Shown here in pieces: positions 6,898-12,872 of a stretch of DNA of 13,837 nucleotides. Origin of the DNA: Rhizobiales bacterium UBA697 (GTDB lineage Bacteria > Pseudomonadota > Alphaproteobacteria > Rhizobiales > Ancalomicrobiaceae); contig DBMN01000190.1 of assembly GCA_002298965.1 (NCBI GenBank), positions 1-13,837 of the forward strand. Direction: 5' to 3'. A program made the position numbers and the translations under genes. Below the pieces are notes generated by a model. That model saw nothing but the letters and a program-made list of their open reading frames with translations, was not told where the DNA came from and did no database searches. The first letter of the stretch is position 1. Each line of letters opens with the position of its first letter.

Positions 6898-7296
6898 ATG
6901 AGCCTCTCTGATCCTCTGGGCGATCTGATCACCCGTATCCGCAACGCGCAGCTGCGGAAGAAGTCCTCGCTGAAGACGCCGGCCTCGAAGCTGCGCGCCA
7001 ACCTTCTCGACGTGCTGAAGGCCGAGGGCTACATCCGCGGCTACACCAAGGTCGAGTTCGACGGCGGCAAGTCCGAGTTCGAAGTCGAGCTGAAGTACTT
7101 CGACGGCCAGCCGGTGATCCGTGAGATCGCCCGCGTGTCGAAGCCCGGCCGCCGCGTCTACACCTCGGTCGCGAATATCCCGCGTGTCGCCAACGGCCTC
7201 GGTGTGACGATCCTGTCCACGCCGAAGGGTGTTCTGGCCGACCACGCCGCTCGCGAAGCGAATGTCGGCGGCGAAGTGCTCTGCAAGGTCTTCTGA
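6898..7296 (+). CDS. rpsH: 30S ribosomal protein S8 (uS8)
   Basis: S8 binds helix 21 of 16S rRNA as a primary assembly protein. In E. coli it represses the spc operon by binding a mimic of that site near the rplE start. The 132-residue product begins MSLSDPLGDLITRIRNAQ and ends with the conserved ILSTPKGVLADHAAREAN (about 105-122) plus GGEVLCKVF. GAGGAAAG lies 4 nt before the ATG. Because rplN, rplX and rplE overlap here, the E. coli target layout is not reproduced; whether S8 regulates this operon is unknown. Confidence 0.98.
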   Translation: MSLSDPLGDLITRIRNAQLRKKSSLKTPASKLRANLLDVLKAEGYIRGYTKVEFDGGKSEFEVELKYFDGQPVIREIARVSKPGRRVYTSVANIPRVANGLGVTILSTPKGVLADHAAREANVGGEVLCKVF

Positions 7297-7322
7297 GGCC
7301 GGAAACGATACGGGGTAGTCCC

Positions 7323-7862
7323 ATGTCACGCATCGGAAAGAAGGCCGTGCCGGTTCCCGCCGGTGTCACCGCGGAAGTCGCGGGACAGGCCGTCAACGTC
7401 AAGGGCCCCAAGGGTGCCCTTTCTTTCACCGTCCACGATCTCGTGGAAGTCACCAAGGGTGACGAGGGCATCGCGGTCAAGCCGCGCGACGAGTCCAAGC
7501 AGGCTCGCTCGCTGTGGGGCATGTCCCGCACGATGATCTCGAACCTCGTGGTCGGCGTCTCCAAGGGCTTCGAGAAGAAGCTCGAGATCAACGGCGTCGG
7601 CTACAAGGCTGCCCTCAACGGCAAGACCCTGACGCTGTCGCTCGGCTACAGCCACGACGTGCTGTTCCCGGTTCCGGAAGGCATCACCATCCAGGTGGCC
7701 GGCCCGAAGCAGGACCAGATCATCGTGACTGGCATCGACAAGCAGCAGGTCGGTCAGGTCGCCGCGGAGATCCGCGAGTGGCGCGGCCCCGAGCCCTACA
7801 AGGGCAAGGGTGTCAAGTATGCCGACGAGAAGATCTTCCGCAAGGAAGGCAAGAAGAAGTAA
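7323..7862 (+). CDS. rplF: 50S ribosomal protein L6 (uL6)
   Basis: L6 binds near the sarcin-ricin loop and the factor-binding region of the 50S subunit. The product is 179 residues, the usual length, made of two repeated alpha/beta domains in this family. Visible features are SRIGKKAVPVPAGV (2-15), VKGPKGALSF (26-35), GVSKGFEKKLEINGVGYKA in the domain junction, and the C-terminal signature RGPEPYKGKGVKY (about 154-166). The ribosome binding site is weak (ACGGGGTAG, about 5 nt upstream). The stop codon runs into AAGGAG, which serves rplR 12 nt downstream. Confidence 0.98.
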   Translation: MSRIGKKAVPVPAGVTAEVAGQAVNVKGPKGALSFTVHDLVEVTKGDEGIAVKPRDESKQARSLWGMSRTMISNLVVGVSKGFEKKLEINGVGYKAALNGKTLTLSLGYSHDVLFPVPEGITIQVAGPKQDQIIVTGIDKQQVGQVAAEIREWRGPEPYKGKGVKYADEKIFRKEGKKK

Positions 7863-7874
7863 GGAGCAGCCGCC

Positions 7875-8234
7875 ATGGCCCATCAGACCACTACGGAGCG
7901 TCGTGCGGCTCGCGTGCGCCGTGCCGTCAAGGCGGCGGCGAACGGCCGCCCGCGGCTCTCGGTTCATCGCTCGTCGAAGAACATCTATGCCCAGATCATC
8001 GACGACGCGGCGGGTGTCACCCTCGCCGCCGCGTCGACCCTGGACGCCTCGCTCAAGAGCAGCCTGAAGACCGGCGCCGACAAGGCCGCGGCGGAAGCCG
8101 TCGGCAAGCTCGTCGCCGAGCGCGCTGTCGCCGCGGGTGTGAAGGAGGTCGTGTTCGATCGCGGCCGCTTCATCTACCACGGCCGCGTCAAGGCGCTCGC
8201 CGATGCCGCCCGTGAGGGCGGTCTCGAGTTCTGA
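7875..8234 (+). CDS. rplR: 50S ribosomal protein L18 (uL18)
   Basis: L18 binds 5S rRNA together with L5 and attaches it to the 23S rRNA in the central protuberance. The product is 119 residues. It has the basic N-terminus (TTTERRAARVRRAVK), RPRLSVHRSSKNIYAQ (about 25-40), and the conserved C-terminus FDRGRFIYHGRVKALADAAR (about 94-113) ending GGLEF. A perfect AAGGAG (7861-7866) overlapping the rplF stop is 8 nt before the ATG. An ATG-initiated upstream extension of the rpsE frame overlaps its 3' end, but that is not the likely rpsE start. Confidence 0.97.
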   Translation: MAHQTTTERRAARVRRAVKAAANGRPRLSVHRSSKNIYAQIIDDAAGVTLAAASTLDASLKSSLKTGADKAAAEAVGKLVAERAVAAGVKEVVFDRGRFIYHGRVKALADAAREGGLEF

Positions 8235-8283
8235 TCAACAAACGAGGCGCGCCGGGAAGGCTGCGCACGAGGGATCATTCGAC

Positions 8284-8832
8284 ATGGCAAAGCTCGAGCG
8301 GGAAGAACGCGACAGCGAATTCGTCGACCGGCTGGTGCACATCAACCGCGTCGCCAAGGTGGTGAAGGGCGGCCGTCGCTTCGGCTTCGCCGCGCTCGTC
8401 GTCGTCGGCGACCAGAAGGGCCGCGTCGGCTTCGGCCACGGCAAGGCTCGTGAAGTGCCGGAAGCCATCCGCAAGGCCACCGAGGCGGCGAAGCGCGGTC
8501 TGATCCGCGTCTCGCTCCGCGAGGGCCGCACGCTCCACCACGACGTCGTCGGCCATCATGGCGCCGGCCGCGTCATCGTCCGTGCCGCCCCGGCCGGTAC
8601 CGGCATCATCGCCGGCGGCCCGATGCGCGCGGTCTTCGAAACGCTCGGCGTCCAGGACGTCGTGGCGAAGTCGATGGGCTCGTCGAACCCGTACAACATG
8701 GTTCGCGCGACCTTCGACGCTCTGAAGGCCGAGGACAGCCCCCGTTCCGTCGCCGCTCGCCGCGGCATGAAGGTGTCGACCCTCCAGAGCCGTCGCGGTG
8801 CCGAAGGCGCCGACGCGTCGGCCGAGGCGTGA
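8284..8832 (+). CDS. rpsE: 30S ribosomal protein S5 (uS5)
   Basis: S5 forms part of the mRNA entry channel with S3 and S4, affects decoding fidelity, and is a site of spectinomycin-resistance mutations. The product is 182 residues from ATG 8284. An in-frame ATG at 8203 would add 27 non-conserved residues and overlap rplR. The chosen start has GAGGGATC about 10 nt upstream and the family-like MAKLEREERDSEF. The N-terminal RNA-binding domain includes the loop VVKGGRRFGF (about 26-35) and GFGHGKAREVPEAIRKA (about 49-65). The C-terminal domain carries KSMGSSNPYNMVRATFDAL (about 129-147). The last residues form an Ala/Glu-rich tail. Confidence 0.97.
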   Translation: MAKLEREERDSEFVDRLVHINRVAKVVKGGRRFGFAALVVVGDQKGRVGFGHGKAREVPEAIRKATEAAKRGLIRVSLREGRTLHHDVVGHHGAGRVIVRAAPAGTGIIAGGPMRAVFETLGVQDVVAKSMGSSNPYNMVRATFDALKAEDSPRSVAARRGMKVSTLQSRRGAEGADASAEA

Positions 8833-8901
8833 GACGAACCGGCTGCTCTCCCGTCGTGAGGCGAGGGGGCGTCGGTCTTGAAGAAAGCTAGGGTGAACCC
8901 C

Positions 8902-9102
8902 ATGTCGAACAACGCCACGGTCAAGACCGTCACGGTCGAGCAGATCGGCTCGCCGATCCGTCGCCCGGACGTTCAGGAGAAGACCCTGATCGGTCTCGGG
9001 CTCAACAAGCGGCATCGCCGTTCCACGCTGGAGGACACTCCGGCCGTGCGCGGCATGATTGCCAAGGTCGCCCACCTCGTTCGCATCGTCGAAGAGAACT
9101 GA
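8902..9102 (+). CDS. rpmD: 50S ribosomal protein L30 (uL30)
   Basis: L30 is a small peripheral protein of the large subunit, found in many but not all bacteria. The product is 66 residues from ATG 8902; a TTG in frame at 8878 is a less likely start. AGGGTG lies a few bases upstream of the ATG. The core is VTVEQIGSPIRRPDVQEKTL (about 10-29), GLGLNKRHRRSTLEDTPAVR (about 31-50), and MIAKVAHLVRIVEE, all typical. It is slightly longer at the N-terminus than E. coli L30 (59), as in related alphaproteobacteria. It follows a 69-nt gap after rpsE and lies 14 nt before rplO. Confidence 0.95.
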   Translation: MSNNATVKTVTVEQIGSPIRRPDVQEKTLIGLGLNKRHRRSTLEDTPAVRGMIAKVAHLVRIVEEN

Positions 9103-9116
9103 GAAGGATCCGAGCG

Positions 9117-9599
9117 ATGAAGCTCAACGAGATCAGCGACAACGTCGGCGCCGCCAAGACGGGCAAGCGCCTCGGTCGCGGCATCGGCTCGGGCCTGGGC
9201 AAGACCTCGGGCAAGGGCGTCAAGGGCCAGAAGGCGCGCTCCGGCGTCGCCATCAAGGGCTTCGAAGGTGGTCAGATGCCGCTGCATCGCCGCCTGCCGA
9301 AGCGCGGCTTCAACAACATCTTCCGCCTCGACTACAACGAGGTCTCGATCGCCCGCGTCCAGGCGGCGATCGATGCGGGCAAGCTCGACGCGGCTTCGGT
9401 CATCTCGGCCGACGCGCTGAAGGCTGCCGGCGTGATCCGTCGGGTCAAGGACGGCGTCCGTCTGATCGGACCGGGCGAGCCGAAGGGCGCGCTCTCGTTC
9501 GAGATCGCCGGTGGCTCCGCCCCCGCGATCGCCGCGGTCGAGAAGGCCGGCGGCAAGGTCGTCGTCGCCGAGAAGAAGAAGGCGGACGCGGCCGAGTGA
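9117..9599 (+). CDS. rplO: 50S ribosomal protein L15 (uL15)
   Basis: L15 is an internal 50S protein with a long basic N-terminal extension into 23S rRNA. The 160-residue product shows KRLGRGIGSGLGKTSGKG (about 17-34), GQKARSG (37-43) and GGQMPLHRRLPKRGF (51-65). A C-terminal globular domain follows (VSIARVQAAIDAGKLDAASV onward) and ends in a short charged tail, AEKKKADAAE. GAAGGA lies about 8 nt upstream of the ATG. A 94-nt gap with a strong hairpin separates it from secY, the longest gap inside the spc block. Confidence 0.97.
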   Translation: MKLNEISDNVGAAKTGKRLGRGIGSGLGKTSGKGVKGQKARSGVAIKGFEGGQMPLHRRLPKRGFNNIFRLDYNEVSIARVQAAIDAGKLDAASVISADALKAAGVIRRVKDGVRLIGPGEPKGALSFEIAGGSAPAIAAVEKAGGKVVVAEKKKADAAE

Positions 9600-9623
9600 T
9601 CGGCCCCGCCCTTCGAGATTGAT

Positions 9624-9651
9624 GGAAGCGGCCGAGCGATCGGCCGCTTTC
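9624..9651 (+). promoter_or_regulatory. Strong hairpin with a GCGA tetraloop between rplO and secY
   Basis: The arm 9624-9635 (GGAAGCGGCCGA) pairs with 9640-9651 (TCGGCCGCTTTC) through 12 base pairs, one of them a G-T wobble, around the GNRA-type loop GCGA (9636-9639). Only three Ts occur at the base of the stem, so it is a poor intrinsic terminator. It could instead be a partial attenuator or an mRNA-stabilising element that sets secY expression apart from the ribosomal genes. The structure is seen directly; the role is inferred. Confidence 0.45.
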
Positions 9652-9693
9652 GAACCATCGGACATACTCCCTTACGAAGCACCGGAGACCGAC

Positions 9694-11025
9694 ATGGCGT
9701 CTGCTGCCGAACAGCTCGCGGCCAATCTCAACTGGGGTGCCTTCGGCAAGGCCGAGGAACTGAAGAAGCGCATCTGGTTCACGCTGGGTGCGCTTCTCGT
9801 CTATCGGCTGGGCACTTATCTGCCGCTGCCGGGCATCGACGCCGGAGCCCTCGCCAAGGCGTTCAACAACGCCCAGACCGGCATCATCGGTCTCTTCAAC
9901 ATGTTCTCCGGCGGCGCCGTCGGCCGCATGGCGATCCTGGCGCTGGGCATCATGCCCTACATCTCCGCCTCGATCATCGTGCAGCTGATGACGACGGTCG
10001 TCCCCTCTTGGGAAGCGCTCAAGAAGGAAGGCGAGTCGGGTCGCAAGCAGTTGAACCAGTACACCCGGTTCCTGACCGTGATCCTCGCCATCTTCCAGGC
10101 CTGGGGCATCGCCGTCGGTCTCGAGGGCGCCTCGGGCGTCGTCGCCGCGCCGGGCTTCTTCTTCCGCTTCACCGCGACCGTGACGCTGGTCGGCGGCACG
10201 CTGTTCCTGATGTGGCTGGGTGAGCAGATCACCTCGCGCGGCATCGGCAACGGCACCTCGCTGATCATCTTCGCCGGCATCGTGGCGGGCCTTCCCTCGG
10301 CCATCGCCGGCACCCTGGAACTCGGCCGTCAGGGCGCGATCTCGACCTTCGCGATCTTCGCGATCATCGTCGTGGCGATCCTGGTGATCGGCTTCGTGGT
10401 CTTCATGGAGCGTGCCCAGCGACGGCTCCTGATCCAGTACCCGAAGCGACAGGTCGGCAACCAGATCATGCAGGGCCAGAGCTCGCATCTGCCGCTCAAG
10501 CTCAACACCTCGGGCGTCATCCCGCCGATCTTCGCGTCTTCGCTGCTGCTGGTTCCGGCGACCATCGCCAACTTCCAGCAGGGCCAGACCTCGGGCTGGT
10601 TGACGACGGTGACGGCGCTGCTCGGCCACGGCCAGCCGCTCTACATGTTCATGTATGCGGCGCTGATCGTCTTCTTCGCCTTCTTCTACACCGCGATCGT
10701 CTTCAACCCGGTCGACACCGCGGACAACCTGAAGAAGCACGGCGGCTTCATCCCCGGCATCCGCCCGGGCGAGCGCACCGCCGAGTACATCGACTACGTC
10801 CTCACCCGCATCACGGTTCTCGGCGCCATCTACATCGTCCTGGTGTGCATGTTACCCGAACTGTTGATTTCCTGGACCGGCGTTCCGTTCTATTTCGGCG
10901 GCACGTCGCTGCTGATCGTGGTCTCCGTGACCATGGACACGGTGTCGCAGATTCAAGGACACCTGCTCGCACATCAGTACGAAGGTCTGATCAAGCGGGC
11001 GAAGCTCAAGGGGGGACGTCGATGA
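9694..11025 (+). CDS. secY: Protein translocase channel subunit SecY
   Basis: SecY is the pore of the SecYEG translocon in the inner membrane. It moves unfolded preproteins driven by SecA and inserts membrane proteins from ribosomes. The product is 443 residues with ten hydrophobic segments (roughly 27-45, 78-100, 122-142, 158-177, 184-204, 217-237, 274-293, 315-337, 369-391, 400-420). Family landmarks are the plug region around 60-75, NTSGVIPPIF (271-280), and GGFIPGIRPGERT (350-362) in the cytoplasmic loop that binds SecA or the ribosome. The start at 9694 has GGAGA about 7 nt upstream and the expected MASAAEQLAANLNWGAFGKA. An in-frame ATG at 9622 would add 24 residues and run through the hairpin. 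The stop overlaps the adk ATG. Confidence 0.98.
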   Translation: MASAAEQLAANLNWGAFGKAEELKKRIWFTLGALLVYRLGTYLPLPGIDAGALAKAFNNAQTGIIGLFNMFSGGAVGRMAILALGIMPYISASIIVQLMTTVVPSWEALKKEGESGRKQLNQYTRFLTVILAIFQAWGIAVGLEGASGVVAAPGFFFRFTATVTLVGGTLFLMWLGEQITSRGIGNGTSLIIFAGIVAGLPSAIAGTLELGRQGAISTFAIFAIIVVAILVIGFVVFMERAQRRLLIQYPKRQVGNQIMQGQSSHLPLKLNTSGVIPPIFASSLLLVPATIANFQQGQTSGWLTTVTALLGHGQPLYMFMYAALIVFFAFFYTAIVFNPVDTADNLKKHGGFIPGIRPGERTAEYIDYVLTRITVLGAIYIVLVCMLPELLISWTGVPFYFGGTSLLIVVSVTMDTVSQIQGHLLAHQYEGLIKRAKLKGGRR

Positions 11026-11603
11026 GGCTCATTCTTCTGGGACCGCCGGGCGCCGGCAAGGGCACGCAGGCCACCCGTCTGGTCGAGAAGCACGGCATCG
11101 TGCAGCTCTCGACGGGCGACATGCTCCGCGCCGCCGTCAAGGCCGGCACGGACGTGGGCCTGAAGGCCAAGGCGGTGATGGAATCGGGCGGTCTCGTCTC
11201 CGACGACATCGTCATCGGCGTGGTCTCCGACCGCATCGACGAGAAGGATTGCCAGAAGGGCTTCATCCTCGACGGCTTCCCGCGGACCGTTCCGCAGGCC
11301 GAGGCGCTGACGAAGATGCTCGCCTCCAAGAGCCTGAAGCTCGACGCGGTGATCGAACTGATCGTCGACGTCGACGCGCTGGTCGCCCGCATGGAGAACC
11401 GCGTCGCCGAGACGATCGCCGCCGGCGGCACGCCGCGCGCCGACGACAATCCCGAGAGCTTCCGCAAGCGCCTCGGCGAGTATCAGGAAAAGACGGCTCC
11501 GCTGTCGGGCTACTACGCCTCGACCGGCGAGCTGAAGACCGTCGACGGCATGAAGTCGATCGACGAGGTCACCGCCGCGATCGGCGCCATCCTCGGCGCC
11601 TGA
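11022..11603 (+). CDS. adk: Adenylate kinase, short-LID form
   Basis: Adenylate kinase catalyses ATP + AMP to 2 ADP in the cytoplasm and keeps adenine nucleotides balanced. The product is 193 residues. The P-loop is GPPGAGKGT (7-15) with Lys13. The AMP-binding STGDMLR is at 30-36, and DGFPRT with its conserved Arg88 at 84-89. The LID is the short type: the region around 123-150 (ENRVAETIAAGGTPRADDNP, then RKR) lacks the roughly 27-residue insert of long forms and has no zinc cysteines. The ATG at 11022 overlaps the secY stop (ATGA) and is preceded by AGGGGGGA (11009-11016), so coupling to secY is likely. The secY-adk order without rpmJ matches other alphaproteobacteria. Confidence 0.98.
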   Translation: MRLILLGPPGAGKGTQATRLVEKHGIVQLSTGDMLRAAVKAGTDVGLKAKAVMESGGLVSDDIVIGVVSDRIDEKDCQKGFILDGFPRTVPQAEALTKMLASKSLKLDAVIELIVDVDALVARMENRVAETIAAGGTPRADDNPESFRKRLGEYQEKTAPLSGYYASTGELKTVDGMKSIDEVTAAIGAILGA

Positions 11604-11616
11604 GCGGGGCAAGAGA

Positions 11617-11647
11617 TTCGTCGTACGGGGGCCACCCGTACGACGAA
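11617..11647 (+). terminator. Perfect 13-bp inverted repeat just after adk
   Basis: TTCGTCGTACGGG (11617-11629) is followed by the loop GGCCA and then its exact reverse complement CCCGTACGACGAA (11635-11647). It begins 13 nt after the adk stop. No T-run follows (GGAACGAGG), so it is not a classical Rho-independent terminator. It could mark the 3' end of the spc transcript, protect it from exonucleases, or bind a protein. It is one of five inverted repeats in this 255-nt gap. Confidence 0.4.
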
Positions 11648-11656
11648 GGAACGAGG

Positions 11657-11690
11657 TTCCGCGGCCGGGCGGTTGCGCTCGGCCGCGGAA
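11657..11690 (+). other. Second inverted repeat in the adk-rpsM gap
   Basis: TTCCGCGGCCG (11657-11667) pairs perfectly with CGGCCGCGGAA (11680-11690), an 11-bp GC-rich stem with a 12-nt loop. Two further outer pairs are possible (11655-11656 with 11691-11692). No T-run follows. It is only 9 nt downstream of the first repeat. Function is unknown. Confidence 0.4.
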
Positions 11691-11725
11691 TCCTGTATCG
11701 ACCGGCCCACATCGCGATGGTGAGC

Positions 11726-11763
11726 GATCGGGGCCGGAACCGAAGGGTTTTCGGCCACCGATC
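11726..11763 (+). other. Third, multi-part stem-loop in the adk-rpsM gap
   Basis: GATCGG (11726-11731) pairs with CCGATC (11758-11763). GGCCG (11732-11736) pairs with CGGCC (11752-11756), leaving A11757 bulged. AACC (11738-11741) pairs with GGTT (11746-11749) over a GAAG loop. The following CTTTCGT has only three Ts. The layered shape with a bulge and internal loop resembles a protein-binding RNA more than a terminator, but this is inference. Confidence 0.35.
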
Positions 11764-11813
11764 CTTTCGTCGTGAACGGCTGTCCGTCACGCGAGGGATG
11801 GCCGGGCTCGAAT

Positions 11814-11837
11814 CGGGAGCGTCGCGAGGCGTTCCCG
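11814..11837 (+). promoter_or_regulatory. Hairpin immediately upstream of the rpsM ribosome binding site
   Basis: CGGGAGCG (11814-11821) pairs with CGTTCCCG (11830-11837), eight pairs with one G-T wobble and an 8-nt loop. It ends 21 nt before the GTG start of rpsM, just ahead of CTGGAGAG, the apparent ribosome binding site. A smaller stem lies upstream (CGTG plus ACGG against CCGT plus CACG, 11771-11791). Position makes it a candidate translational control element of the alpha block; no protein partner can be read from the sequence. Confidence 0.35.
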
Positions 11838-11858
11838 TGATTTGACTGGAGAGAAACC

Positions 11859-12227
11859 GTGGCCCGCATCGCAGGCGTCAATATTCCGACCAACAAGCGC
11901 GTCGTCATCGCGCTTCAGTACATCCACGGCATCGGCCAGAAGAAGGCCGACGAGATCATGCAGAAGGTCAACATTGCGTATGACCGTCGCGTGAACGAGC
12001 TGTCGGATGCCGAAGTTCTTCAGATCCGCGAAGTGATCGACCGCGACTACCTCGTCGAAGGCGATCTGCGTCGCGAGGTCGCGATGAACATCAAGCGTCT
12101 CATGGACCTGGGCTGCTACCGCGGCCTGCGTCATCGTCGCGGCCTTCCGGTCCGCGGCCAGCGCACGCACACCAACGCCCGCACCCGCAAGGGTCCGGCG
12201 AAGGCGATCGCGGGCAAGAAGAAGTAA
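11859..12227 (+). CDS. rpsM: 30S ribosomal protein S13 (uS13), GTG start
   Basis: S13 lies at the top of the 30S head, contacts P-site tRNA through its C-terminal tail, and bridges to L5. The product is 122 residues. It contains ARIAGVNIPTNKRVVIALQY (2-21), HGIGQKKADEI (about 23-33), the RHRRGLPVRGQRTHTNARTR segment (91-110), and a basic tail ending AGKKK. Translation starts with GTG at 11859, supported by CTGGAGAG about 7 nt upstream and by the conserved N-terminus; no in-frame ATG fits better. A 255-nt gap full of inverted repeats precedes it, so it may start a separately controlled alpha block. Confidence 0.97.
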   Translation: MARIAGVNIPTNKRVVIALQYIHGIGQKKADEIMQKVNIAYDRRVNELSDAEVLQIREVIDRDYLVEGDLRREVAMNIKRLMDLGCYRGLRHRRGLPVRGQRTHTNARTRKGPAKAIAGKKK

Positions 12228-12314
12228 TTCGTTTCGGGCGCGCGTCGTGAGACGTCCGTCCGGGTGGAGCTGCTGGTATTACGGCGGCGAAGATATCCAA
12301 AGCAGGTAAGTCAC

Positions 12315-12704
12315 ATGGCCAAGGAAGCCACTCGCGTCAAGCGGCGCGAACGCAAGAACATCACCTCCGGCGTCGTGCACGTGAACTCCACGTTCAACAA
12401 CACGATGATCACCATCACCGATGCTCAGGGCAACACGATCTCCTGGTCGTCGGCCGGCGCTCTCGGCTTCAAGGGTTCGCGCAAGTCGACCCCCTACGCC
12501 GCTCAGGTCGCCGCCGAGGACGCCGCCCGCAAGGCGGCCGAGCACGGCATGCGCACCGTCGAGGTGGAAGTCCGTGGCCCCGGTTCGGGCCGTGAATCCG
12601 CGCTGCGCGCTCTCCAGGCGGCCGGCTTCATGGTGACCTCGATCCGCGACGTGACCCCGATCCCGCACAACGGTTGCCGTCCGCGCAAGCGTCGTCGCGT
12701 CTGA
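12315..12704 (+). CDS. rpsK: 30S ribosomal protein S11 (uS11)
   Basis: S11 is part of the 30S platform, near the mRNA exit and the E site. The product is 129 residues from ATG 12315; the frame extends upstream to 12264 but without conservation. AGGTAAG lies about 5 nt before the ATG. The family signature HVNSTFNNTMITITDAQGN (22-40) and the C-terminal VTPIPHNGCRPRKRRRV (113-129) are clear. Asn119-Gly120 is the site that becomes isoaspartate in E. coli S11; its fate here is unknown. No rpsD follows, unlike E. coli; instead a 168-nt structured gap leads to rpoA. Upstream, an 87-nt gap after rpsM holds only a weak 5-bp hairpin (12242-12255). Confidence 0.97.
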   Translation: MAKEATRVKRRERKNITSGVVHVNSTFNNTMITITDAQGNTISWSSAGALGFKGSRKSTPYAAQVAAEDAARKAAEHGMRTVEVEVRGPGSGRESALRALQAAGFMVTSIRDVTPIPHNGCRPRKRRRV

Positions 12705-12709
12705 TCGCG

Positions 12710-12734
12710 CGATCCCTGGCCCGGCCGGGGATCG
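12710..12734 (+). other. Hairpin directly after the rpsK stop codon
   Basis: CGATCCCTGGC (12710-12720) pairs with GCCGGGGATCG (12724-12734) over eleven pairs, one a T-G wobble, with a three-base CCG loop. It starts 5 nt after the rpsK stop. No T-run follows. It is the first of three consecutive stems before rpoA and could protect the 3' end of a processed rpsM-rpsK mRNA. Confidence 0.4.
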
Positions 12735-12743
12735 ACATCCCAT

Positions 12744-12762
12744 CGAGGGCGGGCAGCCCTCG
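12744..12762 (+). other. Second hairpin in the rpsK-rpoA gap
   Basis: CGAGGGC (12744-12750) and GCCCTCG (12756-12762) form a perfect 7-bp stem with loop GGGCA. It directly abuts the next, longer stem (12763-12791), so the two could stack coaxially in RNA. No function can be read from the sequence. Confidence 0.35.
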
Positions 12763-12791
12763 GAAGCGGCGGGTCGTCCACCCGCCGCTTC
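12763..12791 (+). terminator. Terminator-like hairpin between rpsK and rpoA
   Basis: GAAGCGGCGGGT (12763-12774) and ACCCGCCGCTTC (12780-12791) form a perfect 12-bp stem with the loop CGTCC. A pyrimidine-rich stretch with scattered Ts (TCTCGTTTCTCCCTCC) follows. In a GC-rich genome this is the best intrinsic terminator candidate in the window, although the T-tract is interrupted. If active it would be expected to be partial, because no obvious promoter for rpoA is visible in the remaining 81 nt. Confidence 0.4.
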
Positions 12792-12872
12792 TCTCGTTTC
12801 TCCCTCCGGCGGCGCGGGCAGGGTGGTGGGCGCCACCGATATCCCGCCGCATTGCCCGAAAGGTACGACCCC

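Noticed and set aside
8203..8283. Upstream ATG extending S5 by 27 residues
   Set aside because: It overlaps rplR, the extra residues do not resemble S5, and a better binding site precedes ATG 8284.
8833..8901. Possible hairpin in the rpsE-rpmD gap (ACCG with CGGT and an imperfect inner stem)
   Set aside because: Only short, imperfect pairing could be drawn; nothing stronger than expected by chance in GC-rich DNA.
9445..10740. A 431-codon open frame on the minus strand opposite secY
   Set aside because: Its Asp/Arg/His-rich composition is what the complement of a GC-rich membrane protein gene produces. It has no domain or operon context.
11673..11701. A promoter-like pair TTGCGC, 17 nt, TATCGA upstream of rpsM
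   Set aside because: The -10 match is only three of six bases and the -35 would sit in the loop of an inverted repeat. This is too weak to annotate without transcript-start data.
11249..11845. A plus-strand open frame overlapping the end of adk and crossing the adk-rpsM gap
   Set aside because: It is mostly an out-of-frame reading of adk followed by the hairpin region, is Arg-rich, has no family resemblance and no good ribosome binding site, so I treat the gap as non-coding.
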